Numbered from the stretch's first letter, positions 31,441 through 41,760 are shown. The stretch: 64,000 bases of DNA from Halichoerus grypus (GCF_964656455.1 NC_135726.1:34377930-34441929); one strand, 5' to 3'. A program made the numbers and translations. The notes: a model not told the origin generated them from the letters alone.

Positions 31441-31915
31441 GGGGAAGAAGCAGGTGAAGTGACACACTGATGACAGCTTGGTGGTGAGCCGGGTATTCTC
31501 CATTTGCCCCTGCAGACCCACTCTTCACCTTCTCTGCCCTGCCCTGTGTCCTAGGAGGCCAGCCTCTGTGGAGTGCAGCAGCAGAATTGTTCCCTGGCTC
31601 CCTGGCCAATGGGGAACACTGACAGGAGATTGAAGAAGGGGAGGGAAAGGTTAATGCCTCCCAAGACCCACCCGTGTTGCAGCTGGCTCCACGGTTTGGG
31701 CAGTGGTTGAGTTCCTTTACCTATGGCCTCAGCTCTTGCCAGGAATGTTTACACCTTTTTCTCCTCTCACCCCTCCAAGCTGGAGATTGGTAATGGCTCC
31801 TGTCTGGTTCATTCCTGTGTGCTTCACTTTTCCATCTCAATTTCCGTAACCCATCCTCACCTCTGTAAAATACACCTTAGTTATACTCTCTTCAATCCCT
31901 ACTCTGAGTGCTCCT

Positions 31916-32276
31916 GCCACTTCATGCTTGGTCAGGGAGGCTTCTTTGAGGTTTGACTTGAAGGACAAAGGTCAGCCAAGGTGATATCTGTGCAAGGGTG
32001 CCAGGCAGAGGGGACTTAGGAGCAAAGGGCTTGCAGAGAACAAACTAGGTGTGTCATAGGAACAGGAAGAAAGCCAGAGGGACTGGAGCTCAGCAAGAGG
32101 CAAGAGAAGTAGGTGTGGGAGTGGTGGGTGAGGTCAGAGGTGCCCAGGGGCTCTTGTGTGGGGCAGGGGAGTGGGGAAGAACTCTGGGGCTTACTCTAAG
32201 TATGGTGGAAATGTGTGGGAGGGTTTTGAGCTGTAGATTAACATGATCTAATTGATGCTTTAAAAAGACATGGCTG
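31916..32276 (+). repeat. Ancient mammal-wide repeat, part 2
   Basis: 'ggaggcttctttgaggtttgacttgaaggac', 'gtgccaggcagaggggac', 'gagcaaagggcttgcagag', 'gattaacatgatctaattgatg' and 'ttaaaaagacatggctgg' follow the body of the same family in order. The Can-SINE at 32277 cuts it off. Confidence 0.65.
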
Positions 32277-32490
32277 GAGTGCCTGGGTGGCACAGTTTGT
32301 TGAGCAGCCCACTCTTGGTTTTGGCTCAGGTTATGATCTCAGGGTTGTGAGATCGAGTACTGCGTTGGGCTCTGTGCTGAGCACAGAGTCTGCTCAAGTT
32401 TCTCTCTGCCTCTCCCTCTGCCCCTCCCCCCTGCTCTCTCCCTCTCTTTCTCTCTCTCAAATAAATAAATCTTAAAAGAAAAAGAGAAAC
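32277..32490 (+). mobile_element. Can-SINE, older subtype
   Basis: 'GTGCCTGGGTGGCACAG', 'ACTCTTGGTTTTGGCTCAGG', 'CTCAGGGTTGTGAGATCGAG', a CT-rich body with two C/T runs and an AAATAAATAAATC tail. ACATGGC at 32268-32274 and 32491-32497 is the likely target duplication. Confidence 0.94.
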
Positions 32491-32529
32491 ACATGGCCTG
32501 TGCCAAAAAAGAGAAACCAAACCAAACCA

Positions 32530-33605
32530 AAAACAACCCCCAAAAGGATGGGGACATATTAAAAATTCACAGAAGCCAACCTGAAAGATCTCCCAAGGGT
32601 CAAACTGGAACAAAGTAAATAATAATAGTGTTGAATTATCTCCCAAAGAGGAAAATACTTATTCATAAGTCCATACTGACATAAATAAGTAATTGAATAA
32701 GTAAATAAATGGAGAAGAAAAGCTGACTCTTCCTTACAGAAGAATTCCAACTAATAACTGGGATGGAATGAGGGGAAATAGAAAATCACCATTAGGGCAT
32801 CACAGTAATCATTGCTTCAGGCAAAATACATCAATGAATACTAAAATTAGTGAGGTAAAATTTAAGGAGAAACAAGATATTTGCATAGCCTCAATGTATC
32901 TCCCTTCATATACACATTAACTACGGTGGTGCCTTTAACATAAATCTATACATTCTTTGACACTCCTTCCTCCATGAGGTAGAGCTTAACTCCCTTCCCC
33001 TTGAATGTGACTTGATTCCCTGACTCAAGTCTAATGTATAGCATACAGAAAGGAAAACTAATAACTTTGGGATGGACACCACTTTAATCTAGTGATGGAA
33101 GTTAGCATCACCAGGGTAAGACATGTTGCTCTCCCCTACCCCCTGGTATGATGGGATGAAAAGGGCTCCCTGTCTCTGTGGTACACTTCCCCGAGTCTAT
33201 AACCTCAATCTTATCATGAGAAATCATCAGCCAAATTCAAACTGATGGACAGCCTGCAGACTACCTGATCAGCACTTGTCAAAAGTTCCAAGGTCATATA
33301 GGACAAGGAAAGACTGAGGAACTGTCATAGATTAGAGGAGATTAAGGAGATATAATGACTAAATGCCATGTGGTGTCCCAGATTGGATCCAGTAACAGAA
33401 AAAGGAAATCTGAATAAAGTCTGTAGTTGAGTCAATATTATTGCATCAATATTAATTTCTTAGTTTTGATCATTGTACTATGCTCATGGAAGACATTAAC
33501 ATTTGAGGGAGGCTGGATAAAAGGTATATAGAAACTCTGCTCTCCTTGCAACTTTTCTATAGAAAAAGTCTAAATTTATTTCAAAATGAAAAGTTAAAAA
33601 AAATA
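32530..33605 (+). mobile_element. Old L1ME-type 3' region
   Basis: A long AT-rich 3' region in sense: 'ccatactgacataaataagtaa', 'ccatgaggtagagcttaact', 'cctgatcagcacttgtcaaaag', 'acaaggaaagactgaggaactgt', 'gattggatccagtaacag', 'cttgcaacttttctatag' and 'tttatttcaaaatgaaaag' before an A-tail. This fits an L1ME-type 3' UTR. No ORF2 frame survives. Confidence 0.7.
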
Positions 33606-34172
33606 CATGTATTAGTTGTGGTTCTCCAGAGAAACAGAACTACTAAGATCTATAGCTGTATCATTCATAACTATATCTGCATCTCTTTCATCTATAGATC
33701 TATCATCTATACTTACATATGTCATTTATTTCATCTACATCTGTACCTATATAGACAGAGGTATTATAAGACACTGGCTCACACAATAGTGGAGGCTAAG
33801 CAGTCCCATGATCTGCTGTTTGTAAGCTGGAGAAAGAAAGCCATAGGTATAATTCAGTCTGGGTTTGGAGGTCCCAGAACCGGGGAAGCTGATGGTGTAA
33901 TTCCTAGACCAAAGGCAGAAGACTGCTGTCTCAGCTCAATCAGGCAAAAAAGGGACACACTCTCCTTTCCTTCTCCTTTTGTTCTGTTCAGGCCTTAATA
34001 AATTGGAGGATGCCCACCCACATTGTGGAGGGCAATCTACTTTACTGAACCCACTGATTCAAATGCTAATCTCATCTGGAAGCACTCTCACAGACACACC
34101 CAGAAGTAACGGTTAGCCAAATATCTAGATACTCTGTAATCCACTCAAGTTGGCACACAAAATTAACTGTGA
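33606..34172 (+). repeat. Old interspersed repeat with a TCTA-rich start
   Basis: 'gtggttctccagagaaacagaac', then TCTATA/TCATCT-rich sequence (33645-33760), 'ggctcacacaatagtggagg', 'ggatgcccacccacattgtggagg' and 'attcaaatgctaatctcatctgg' form a well-known old mammalian repeat in sense order. I do not name it. The open frame at 33546-33998 is incidental. Confidence 0.55.
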
Positions 34173-34645
34173 CAATGATCCAAGATGAAAATACATGTAT
34201 CAGCAAGGAATTTATACTTAGTCATATCCATAAGAGGATCACCAGAAAATTTTAGTGGCATCATTTTTACCCTGCAGACTATGGTGCTTAAAATCCAACT
34301 GTCCCAGCAAGGCTAATTAAATTAAGAGATCAAATTAGCATATCCCAGAGCTCTTTAATGCAGGGGCAGAGGGATGAACCCATCCTCATGCACCTTCCTC
34401 ACTCTCTATCCCACTGAGTTTCAGGAGCTCAGGTTTTGCCTCTCTGAGCCTTGGTGGTTCCATCTATAAATGGAAGTTGGGTCTGTAGTATCTCTAAGGA
34501 TTTTTGGGGTTTGAGATGTCCAATTCTGAGGGCAGATTTACTGGATGGGAATCAATCCCAAGTCACTGGAGCCAAGTAAAAAGAGCCAGAAAACATGTAC
34601 TACTTTTTGCATAGTAGGCTCATCACGGTAGGAGGCAGTTGTCAT
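34173..34645. other. Unassigned DNA with a weak MIR piece
   Basis: A weak MIR-like stretch, 'ttgcctctctgagccttggtggttccatctataaatgg', lies at 34436-34475. The remainder is unrecognised. Confidence 0.4.
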
Positions 34646-34649
34646 AACA

Positions 34650-34860
34650 GCTCTAAAAATAACTAACACTTGCTGAACTCTTACTATGTGCTGGGTGCTA
34701 CTCTAAGTGCTTTGCATGTATTTACTTACTAAATCCTCAGCACAGCTATCATCATCATCATCTCACTTTATAAGTAAGAAAGCTGAGGCACAGGGAGGAG
34801 AAGGGAGTTGCTTGGGGTTATACTGCTCATGAGCCGCACAGCTAGACTTGATAAAACTGA
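34650..34860 (-). mobile_element. MIR SINE, antisense
   Basis: The plus strand reads 'gaactcttactatgtgctgggtgctactctaagtgctttgcatg', a short ATC run, 'aagctgaggcacagggagg' and 'gccgcacagctag': the reverse complement of a MIR from 3' part to head. Confidence 0.85.
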
Positions 34861-35085
34861 TGATTTCGCTGAATGGGTTTTGTCCCCAAATGCTAACATG
34901 AGGGTCAGTTTTGCTCAACATTTTACTTGCCCTGAATAACCTAAGTCCTTAAACAATTTACAGCTCCTCACATGGGGTCTCTCTTGGGCTTCTCCTGAAC
35001 ATAAAGGGCTATTCCTTTCCCCTTCAAGCATATTCTAATTCAAGTCCTTCTTTCTTCCCCGAAAGAACATGAAAAGAACCTCCAG

Positions 35086-35229
35086 GGACTTGGAGAAGAC
35101 CTTTTTTTCCCCCTTTCAAGACAACAGGCATTTCCTAAGTTTCAGGGGTGCACCTGTATTAATTGTACTTCCTGCTCATGTGTTGCTTTTGTTTGCAATA
35201 AAAGAATTCATAGGCTAAAAAAAAAAAAG
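35086..35229 (+). pseudogene. Possible 5'-truncated mRNA retrocopy
   Basis: A polyadenylation signal AATAAA at 35200-35205 is followed 14 bases later by a run of 12 A (35218-35229), as at the end of a reverse-transcribed mRNA. 'AAAAGAACCTC' at about 35070-35081 and 'AAAAGAACTCT' at 35226-35236 could be a target duplication, though it overlaps the A-tail. There is no match to any known L1 or SINE end and no coding frame. I cannot identify a parent gene; chance is not excluded. Confidence 0.35.
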
Positions 35230-35236
35230 AACTCTA

Positions 35237-35630
35237 TATTACAATATAAGGGCATGAGTTGTTCTGTGCTGCACAGAGCAGGGATGACGAAGTCCTGGTG
35301 AGGTCAGGGACAGAACCTGCCTCCTATCCCAAAAAGGGGACAGCACCAGCCAGCTGGTATCTGCCTTCGCTGTACCCAGGACCCCAAGGAGCCACATTCT
35401 CAGGCCTGGCCCCGGTCCTGGCACAGAAACACTCAAGGGAATGAACACTTTAGCAACTTGCTCTCTCCAGAAACAGCTTCCTCTCAGCTGTCTCCCTGGG
35501 CATGTGGGGAGTATCTGTCTCTCACATGGACTCCCCCTACCTCCTCCTTATCTCCTCCCAGCTTGGCTCTTTATGGATGGTGTGTGCTCATGCGTGCACA
35601 CAGTTCATTTATTTTGTTTCCTCTGTTGGT
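35237..35630. other. Unassigned non-coding DNA
   Basis: No gene or repeat recognised. Frames on both strands (35239-35448 minus, 35259-35444 plus) are open by chance and overlap each other. Confidence 0.45.
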
Positions 35631-35631
35631 T

Positions 35632-36210
35632 TTATAAAAATTACAGTGTGATAAATACTCATTGTGAAATATTCAAATAGCATAGACATGCATAATGGAA
35701 GAAGTGAAAACACCCTCCTCTTTTCCCTATGCCTCTGTGCCCATCCCCCAATCCCACTCTCTAGGGGTAGCTGGGTACTTGCTATGAGCAGGCATTTTCT
35801 GAAGCACATTTTTGGGGGGGGCAAAAATAGGGTCCATGAAACCAGGATTATATCTGTCTTGCTCACTGTTGTGATCCCAGGAGAGGGCCCAGGTAGATAG
35901 CCAATCATGTTTGTTGAATTCTGGATCAATGAATGAATGAATGTTGTTCAGCAACTTACTTTTTTTTCCCTCCAAGAAACAGAGCTATCAACCTACGTCC
36001 CTTTTTAGGGACTGTCAAGCATTCCATAATCCAGATGTACCTTAACATATTCAACCATCTCCTTGGGTATTTTGCAGGTATTTTGCACCATTACAAACGT
36101 GGTACAATGAGCCCTCTTTTACAGGTTTCTTCTTTTGCATGAATGAATGTTTCAGTGAGGGAGAATCTCTTAATGCATCGGCTGGGTCAAAGGGGATGTA
36201 GAGTTCAAAT
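35632..36210 (-). repeat. Old LINE-like fragments
   Basis: 'aaatactcattgtgaaatattcaaatag' and, further on, 'aatccagatgtaccttaacatattcaacc' and 'cggctgggtcaaaggggatg' resemble antisense pieces of an old LINE. Between them, 35848-35942 looks like an L2 3' end in sense ('tgtcttgctcactgttgtgatccc', ending in TGAA repeats). The arrangement is too decayed to name. Confidence 0.4.
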
Positions 36211-36509
36211 TCTGCTCCAGAGATGGGGCAACGGAATAGAGGGCCCAGCAGGGCAGGGTCTCTGAGGCCATGGCTGCTTCCTGACAAAGGGTTAAATCAA
36301 CATCTCTGCTCAGTCATTAGTTGCAGCTTAGAAGGAGAGCAAATTCCTCTTTAGGACCCTACTCAAGGAAACTGGTGACCTGCAGGTGACTGTGGGGGCA
36401 GACAAGGGTCTCTCTACTTGGGCACTTAGGAGTCTTTCTTATAACTCACAATCTTTTATAAATGCTTGTGATTTTCAAAATACCTTCACTTGATTAGCTT
36501 CTTTGGAAT

Positions 36510-36612
36510 TTATAATCCCCATGATGCAGACTGGAAAGCCAACATTATCCTCATTTTATAGGAGAGATAAATGACAGCCCAAGGTCACACACAGGTCAGC
36601 AGGAATTAAAAC
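36510..36612 (-). mobile_element. MIR SINE fragment, antisense
   Basis: 'ccaacattatcctcattttataggagagataaatgacagcccaaggtcacac' is the reverse complement of the MIR core. Confidence 0.7.
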
Positions 36613-36672
36613 AACTGTGTGAAAAGCCTAGTAAGACATTTGGAATGTGTTCTTTTCCTAGAGCAACTTTTT

Positions 36673-36866
36673 TTTTTAAAGATTTTATTTATTTATTTCA
36701 CAGGGAGAGATAGCGAGAGCAGGAGCATAAGCAGGGGGAGTGGGAGATGGAGAAGCAGGCTTCCCGCTGAGCAGGGAGCCCAATGTGGGGCTCAATCCCA
36801 GGACCCTGGGATCATGATCTGAGCCAAAGGCAGACGCTTAATGACTGAGCCACCCAGGCGCCCCCA
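36673..36866 (-). mobile_element. Recent Can-SINE, antisense, 17-bp perfect target duplication
   Basis: The plus strand shows the reversed tail 'AAAGATTTTATTTATTTATT', the body, 'GGATCATGATCTGAGCCAAA' and 'CTGAGCCACCCAGGCGCCCC'. TCCTAGAGCAACTTTTT is exact at 36656-36672 and 36867-36883. Little drift from the consensus suggests recent insertion. Confidence 0.97.
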
Positions 36867-36883
36867 TCCTAGAGCAACTTTTT

Positions 36884-37520
36884 AAAGGTGAAAACATCCT
36901 CGGGTTACTTGATAGGCACCTTTGAGAGGAGGAAAGAGAGTGAAGCCTAACTGATATCAAATCTGAAAAGTTCTGTTGGTTGCCAAATGAGGGTCTGCAC
37001 ACAGCAACTCTGAAGGGACCCCACAATTGAAGAAGAGACTTCACAAAATAGAAACAAGGTCACAGAGACATCAATAAGAAATGAGTGTCCTTTTCATCTT
37101 CTCAGCTTGGGTCTTAGGGAAGTTGAAGTATTGCCTCATATGAAGAAACCACTGATGGTTTAAAAATTATTTAATTTTTCAGGGTTGGTTCTCAATTCAG
37201 TTAAATCAATTTATTTAATTTCCTCATCAGAGGGTTTAATAACAAGATCAATAGCAACAACAATAAAACATGGCCTAAAATGGACACCATTTTTGACTGA
37301 AATCTCTGGGGCACCTTCCTTGTTCTTCATCCAAGAGAACCCTGAGAGTCAACCCCAGGGCTTTTGCAGGAGTAATCAGCAAATAGGCCAGCCCCCACTG
37401 CTCAGGGTCTCCAAACTGGTAGTTGGTAAATCTGAAGATGTTGAGGCCCTTTGTTCAGCATGCGAGGACAGGCTCCTCAAGAATGAAGTTGGTGGTAGGG
37501 AGCAGGCTGAGAGAAGAAGA
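36884..37520. other. Unassigned non-coding DNA
   Basis: No gene or confident repeat. The plus frame 37185-37538 shows no recognisable domain. Confidence 0.4.
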
Positions 37521-37524
37521 GACA

Positions 37525-37640
37525 TACATAGCCCCTGAATCCAGCTGTTCCTGAAGCCAAACTATTCCTGCACTTTCCAGACAAGACAGTCAATAAATTC
37601 CCTTTTTGTTGAATCAAGTTTAGTCTCCACCACTGAAGGA
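37525..37640 (+). repeat. End of an old LTR-like repeat
   Basis: 'gctgttcctgaagccaaactattcctgcactttcc' and 'caataaattccctttttgttgaatcaagttt' match the right end of the family also seen at 22245-22715. Confidence 0.5.
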
Positions 37641-37669
37641 CTCCTCGTTAAGATTTCAAAATGTTAAGC

Positions 37670-38045
37670 ACAAGTAGAATAATAATTGTTATTTTTACTG
37701 GTAATTTTTTGATGAGGATAAAACTTATACACAGTAATACCCAGATTTCATGTATTCAGTTCCATGAGTTTTGACAAATGCATGCACACACCCCTATCAA
37801 GACACAGGACAATTCCATCACCCTTGGAAAATCCCTTGTGACCCTTCCTTCTGTCCCCAGCTCCCACCTTAGGGACAACTACTGCTCTAATTTCTTTCAC
37901 CATAGATTAGTTTTGCCTTTTTAGAACTTTAGCTCAATGATATCATATCGCATGTGCTATTTTGTGTCTGGCTTCTTTCACTCAACAAAATGATTCAAGG
38001 TTCATCTACACTCCTGCAAATAACATCCAACATTTTTGAACCCTC
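37670..38045 (-). mobile_element. Old L1M-type fragment, antisense
   Basis: 'gaggataaaacttatacacagtaatac', 'cagttccatgagttttgac', 'caagacacaggacaattccatcaccc' and 'gtgtctggcttctttcactcaac' recall an antisense old L1 region. Boundaries and subfamily are uncertain. Confidence 0.5.
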
Positions 38046-38049
38046 CTGG

Positions 38050-38240
38050 GTTGTCAGGCACTGTGTTCTGCACTTTACATTCTTTCAATTTTTGTAATAA
38101 TCCCACAGTGTGTTATCCCCATTTTGCAGTTGAGGAAACTAGGCTTAAAGCGGTTAAGTAACCTGCTCAGAACACATCGCTGGTCAGTGGACCAGGCAGA
38201 ATTTGAGCTCCTGTGTCTGACTCTAGAGCCTGTGGCCCAA
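38050..38240 (-). mobile_element. MIR SINE, antisense
   Basis: 'ttatccccattttgcagttgaggaaactaggcttaaag', 'taagtaacctgctcag' and 'gaatttgagctcctgtgtctgactctagagcc' are the reverse complement of MIR core and head. It directly abuts the 36-bp minisatellite. Confidence 0.88.
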
Positions 38241-38241
38241 A

Positions 38242-38500
38242 GCACCTGGCACTCTGTCTCATGCACTGGGCAGGTCAAAGGCCCAGGCTCTGTCCCCTGC
38301 ACTGGGCAGGTCAAAGGCCAGAGCTATGTCTCCTGCCCTGGGCAGGTCAAAGGCCAAGATTCTGCCTCCTCTACCGGACAGGTCAAAGGCCAGGGTTCTG
38401 TCTCCTGTCCTGGACAGGTCAAAGGCCCAGGCTCTGTCTCCCACACTGGGCAGATCAAAGGAGGCCTGGACTCTGTCCCCTGTGCTGGGCAGGTCACAAC
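38242..38500 (+). repeat. 36-bp minisatellite, about seven units
   Basis: The motif CAGGTCAAAG (variants CAGATCAAAG, CAGGTCACAA) starts at 38271, 38307, 38343, 38379, 38415, 38451 and 38490. The spacing is exactly 36 bp five times, then 39. Each unit continues with a 'ccaggctctgtctcctgc'-like stretch. Because 36 is a multiple of three and the unit lacks stops in several frames, open frames appear in three plus frames and at least one minus frame. I do not regard any of them as a gene. Confidence 0.95.
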
Positions 38501-39290
38501 AGATCAATAACCACATTACACATGCCCCTCTAGGTCTCTGGACTGCTGCTTCCATCCTCTTTTCAGTCTCCTTGCTCCTGGGCTGGAATCTCATCTTCTA
38601 TTCCACTCCAGAGGGGGTCACCTTCACCAACCCTCCATGGCAGCGAGCTTCAGGGAGAGAGAACCAAGTGTGTGAAGGTGGCACGGCTGTTCCAGTGAGT
38701 TATTGCTCCATCACCGTCTTCTGAGTGATGATTGTGTGCGAAGCCTGACCCATAAATAGAGTTACATTTCTGGGCCTGTCTATGGAAAGAAAGATTATCT
38801 ACAGCTATAAAAAGGGTAAGGTGCAGTTAAAAAAAACAACTGCTACCCAGATAACCCAAATTAAACAAAAGCCTTTTCTGTCTAAGGTGACACCTGATCA
38901 AAATGGAATTTTTGGGGAGGGTGGAAAGCCATTAGTCATGACTAGCATAAGCCCATCAAACCCAGTGGGTGCATCCCAGCCTAGTGGCCAGAAGCTGTTT
39001 GGGTGGCTGGATGTTACTCAGCATGATGAGGAGGGGAAGCAGCCAGGCTATTTAGGAAACCTCTGTTCAGAAGAGCAAAACCCTTCTCCTGGTCCTGCAG
39101 ACTTCCTTCCCACCCCTTCGAGACTTTTTGGCCTCACCTCCTTGAAATCAGGGCCAGGAAAAGATCATTTGGGTTCTCTGGGAAGGGAGTGGGGTAGAGT
39201 GGAGAGCAGGCAGCTGTGGGCACATGAAATTGGGAGGAAACTGAGCCAATTAAATTGAGAAAATGTAACAGGATGGGCAATAACCTTTTT
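38501..39290. other. Unassigned non-coding DNA
   Basis: No repeat is recognised. The plus frame 38782-39258 (158 codons) is open but of low-information composition, with no domain I know. Confidence 0.4.
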
Positions 39291-39299
39291 TGCAGGCTT

Positions 39300-39515
39300 T
39301 GAAGGACATGGAGTATTTCTTGGCTGTGTGATCTTAAGTTGCTTAACCTCTTTGTCACTGTTTCCTTAGCTGTGGCATGGGGATAATAGTAGTACATATC
39401 TTATCAGGTTGTTGTGAGGCACAACTGAGTTAATACATATAACATACTTAGCATGGTTTCTGGTAGGATAATAAGCACTCGATTCATGTGCATGGTATCG
39501 CTATTACTTTTGTTG
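39300..39515 (+). mobile_element. MIR SINE
   Basis: 'ttggctgtgtgatcttaagttgcttaacctctttgtcactgtttccttagctgtggcatggggataatag', 'ggttgttgtgaggcacaactgagttaatacata' is MIR in sense, fairly complete. Confidence 0.88.
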
Positions 39516-39566
39516 TTGGGACTGTGGAAAGAGCATTCTGGACTAGGAGTCTGTCAATGCAGATTC

Positions 39567-41206
39567 CTTTTTCTTTTATGTTCAGTTAGCCACTGTATAG
39601 TACATCATTAGTTTTTGATGTAGTGTTCAATGATTCATTAGTTACATATAACCCCAAGTGCACATCACAACACATGCCCTCCTTAATACCCATCACCCTA
39701 TTATCCCCTCCCCCCACTCCCTCCCTTCTGAAACCCTCAGTTTGTTTTCTGGAGTCCATAGTCTCTCATGGTTCATCTCTCTCTGATTTCTTCCCCTTCA
39801 GTTTTCCCTCCTTTCCCCTGTAGTCCTTCATGCTATTGCTTATGTTCCACATATGAGTGAAACCATATGATAATTGTCTTTCTCTGCTTGACTTACTTCA
39901 CTTAGCATAAATCCCCTTCAGTTCCATCCATGTCAATGCAAATGGTGGGTATTCATCCTTTCTGATGGCTGAATAATATTCCATTGTATATATATATACC
40001 ACATCTTCTTTATCCATTCATCTGTTGAAGGGAATCTCAGCTCCTTCCACAGTTTGGCTATTGTGGACACTGCTTCTATGAACATTAGGGTGCATTTATT
40101 TTTTTTAGGGTGCATTTACACTTTCAATGCCATCCCTATTAAAATATCATTGGCATTTTTCAAAGAGCTGGAACAAAAAGTCCTGAAATTTGTATGGAAC
40201 CATAAAAGACCCCAAATCACCAAGGGAATGATGAAAAAGAAAAACAAAGCGGGGGGCATCATGTTGCCTGACTTCAAGCTATATTACAAAGCTGTGATCA
40301 CCAAGACAGCATGGTATTGACACAAACACAGACACATAGACCAATGGAACAGAATAGAGATTCCAGAAATGGACCCTCAACTCTATGGTCAACCAATCTT
40401 TGACAAATCAGGAAAAAATATCCAGTGGAAGAAAGACAGTCTCTTCAATAAGTGGTGCTGGGAAAATTGGACAGCTACATATAGAAGAATGAAACTGGAC
40501 CATTCCCTTACACCATACACATAGATAAAATCAAAATGGATGAAAGACCTCAATGTGAGACAGGAATCCATCAAAATCCTAGAGGAGAACATAGGCAGTA
40601 ACCTCTTCGACTATCGGCCACAGTAACTTCTTTCACAACATGTCTCCAAAGGCAAGGGAAACAAAAGAAAAAATGAACTTTTAGGACTTCATCAAGATAA
40701 AAATCTTTTGCACAGTAAAGGAAACAGTCAACAAGACTAAGAGGCAGCCCACGGAATGGGAGAAGATATTTGCAAATGACATTACAGATAAAGGGCTGAT
40801 ATCCAAGATCTATAAAGAACTTCTCAAACTCAACACTCAAAAAACAAATAACCCAGTCAAAAAATGGGCAGAAGATATGAACAGACACTTCTCCAAAGAA
40901 GACATACAAATGGCTAACAGACATGTGAAAAAATGCTCAAAATCATTAGCCATCAGGAAATACAAATCAAAACCACAATGAGATACCACCTTACACCAGT
41001 TAGAATGGCAAAAATTAAGACAGGAAACAACAAATGTTGGCGAGGATGTGGAGAAAGGGGGACCCTCTTACACTGTTGGTGAGAATGCAAGCTGGTACAG
41101 CCACTCTGGAAAACAGTGTGGAGGTTCTGCAAGATGTTAAAAATAGAGCTACCCTACAACCCAGCAATTGCCCTACTAGGCATTTACCCCAAAGATATAG
41201 ATGTAG
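39567..41206 (-). mobile_element. L1 insertion with twin-priming 5' inversion
   Basis: 39567-40112 is the antisense L1 3' end: a T-rich left edge, then 3' UTR, then the ORF2 end to 'gtgcatttattttttt'. 40113-41206 is L1 ORF2 in the opposite (plus) orientation, from 'ctttcaatgccatccc' to 'catttaccccaaagatatag'. The far end of the plus part is, in L1 order, only a few tens of bases upstream of where the minus part starts, as expected when twin priming inverts the 5' half. The target duplication TGTCAATGCAGATTC (39552-39566) / TGTCAATGCATATTC (41207-41221) encloses both parts, proving one event. Confidence 0.93.
40113..41206 (+). pseudogene. Inverted L1 ORF2 fragment, disabled
   Basis: It encodes the part of L1 ORF2p downstream of the reverse transcriptase core. 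Translated pieces include '[18 protein letters not shown]', '[18 protein letters not shown]' and then a stop at 40318-40320 within the 'TAWYW' region. Later segments show the C-terminal region ('[14 protein letters not shown]'-like frames are shifted) up to the cysteine-rich part. Stops and shifts make it inactive. The protein of an intact L1 would be the endonuclease and reverse transcriptase for retrotransposition. Confidence 0.85.
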
Positions 41207-41574
41207 TGTCAATGCATATTCTCATCTTGGCTCTGTTACTAACTTGCTGGGTGGCCTTGAGCAAGTCACTTCCCCTTTCTGGGTCTCAATTTCACTATCT
41301 TCAAAGTTAAAGGCCCATTCCAGCTCACATATTTTAGAGTGTACACTCCTTGAAAAGACAGCTTTCAAGCAAAGCCCTCCAGCTCTCCTCCCTGTCCCTC
41401 CCCATTGGTCCCTAACATCCGAACCTGTCTGAAGATGTCAGCAGCCCCCCTGCATCTCAAGTTGGAAAGCTGGGACAGGCCTCAAGCCTAGTTTGGAAGG
41501 CTACCTTTCCCCCGATGGAAAATGCTTCTGTTGGCTGCTTCCCTGAGGATGATACTTTCAGTCAAATTGTCCAA

Positions 41575-41760
41575 GTCTTTGCTTGGTCACTGACCAGCTG
41601 CTTGACATCCCTGAGCCCCAGATTCCTTTTCTGTAGAGTGGGGATAATAGTAACAGCTGTCTCATAGCTATCATGAAGAGTGAATGTGACTTTGCAATTA
41701 AAGAGCTTAGCACCATGCCTGTTGCAAAATAAGTGCTCAGCAAATATCAGTCACTTTTCG
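41575..41760 (+). mobile_element. MIR SINE
   Basis: 'tggtcactgaccagctgcttgacatccctgagccccagattccttttctgtagagtggggataatag' and 'gagcttagcaccatgcctg ... aagtgctcagcaaatat' in sense order. Confidence 0.88.

Larger units (their letters stand above)
39520..41350 (+). mobile_element. MIR SINE split by an L1 insertion
   Basis: The left piece 39520-39566 ('tgtggaaagagcattctggactaggagtctg') and the right piece 41207-41350 ('cttggctctgttactaacttgctgggtggccttgagcaagtcac', 'ctgggtctcaatttcac') join into one MIR in sense once the L1 and one copy of its target duplication are removed. Confidence 0.8.

Noticed and set aside
33546..33998. 150-codon plus-strand frame
   Set aside because: It lies across the end of an L1 tail and a TCTA-rich old repeat, so the openness is incidental.
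38242..38500. CRISPR-like periodic array
   Set aside because: Units are contiguous and diverged along their full length, with no conserved-repeat/unique-spacer alternation, and the host DNA is mammalian.
38124..38724. Repetitive open frames of 106-132 codons that resemble a short-repeat protein
   Set aside because: They arise because a 36-bp minisatellite unit lacks stops; several overlapping frames on both strands are equally open.
39552..41221. Two separate L1 insertions in opposite orientation at 39.6-41.2 kb
   Set aside because: One target duplication encloses both parts and their L1 coordinates are complementary, so a single inverted insertion is the simpler reading.
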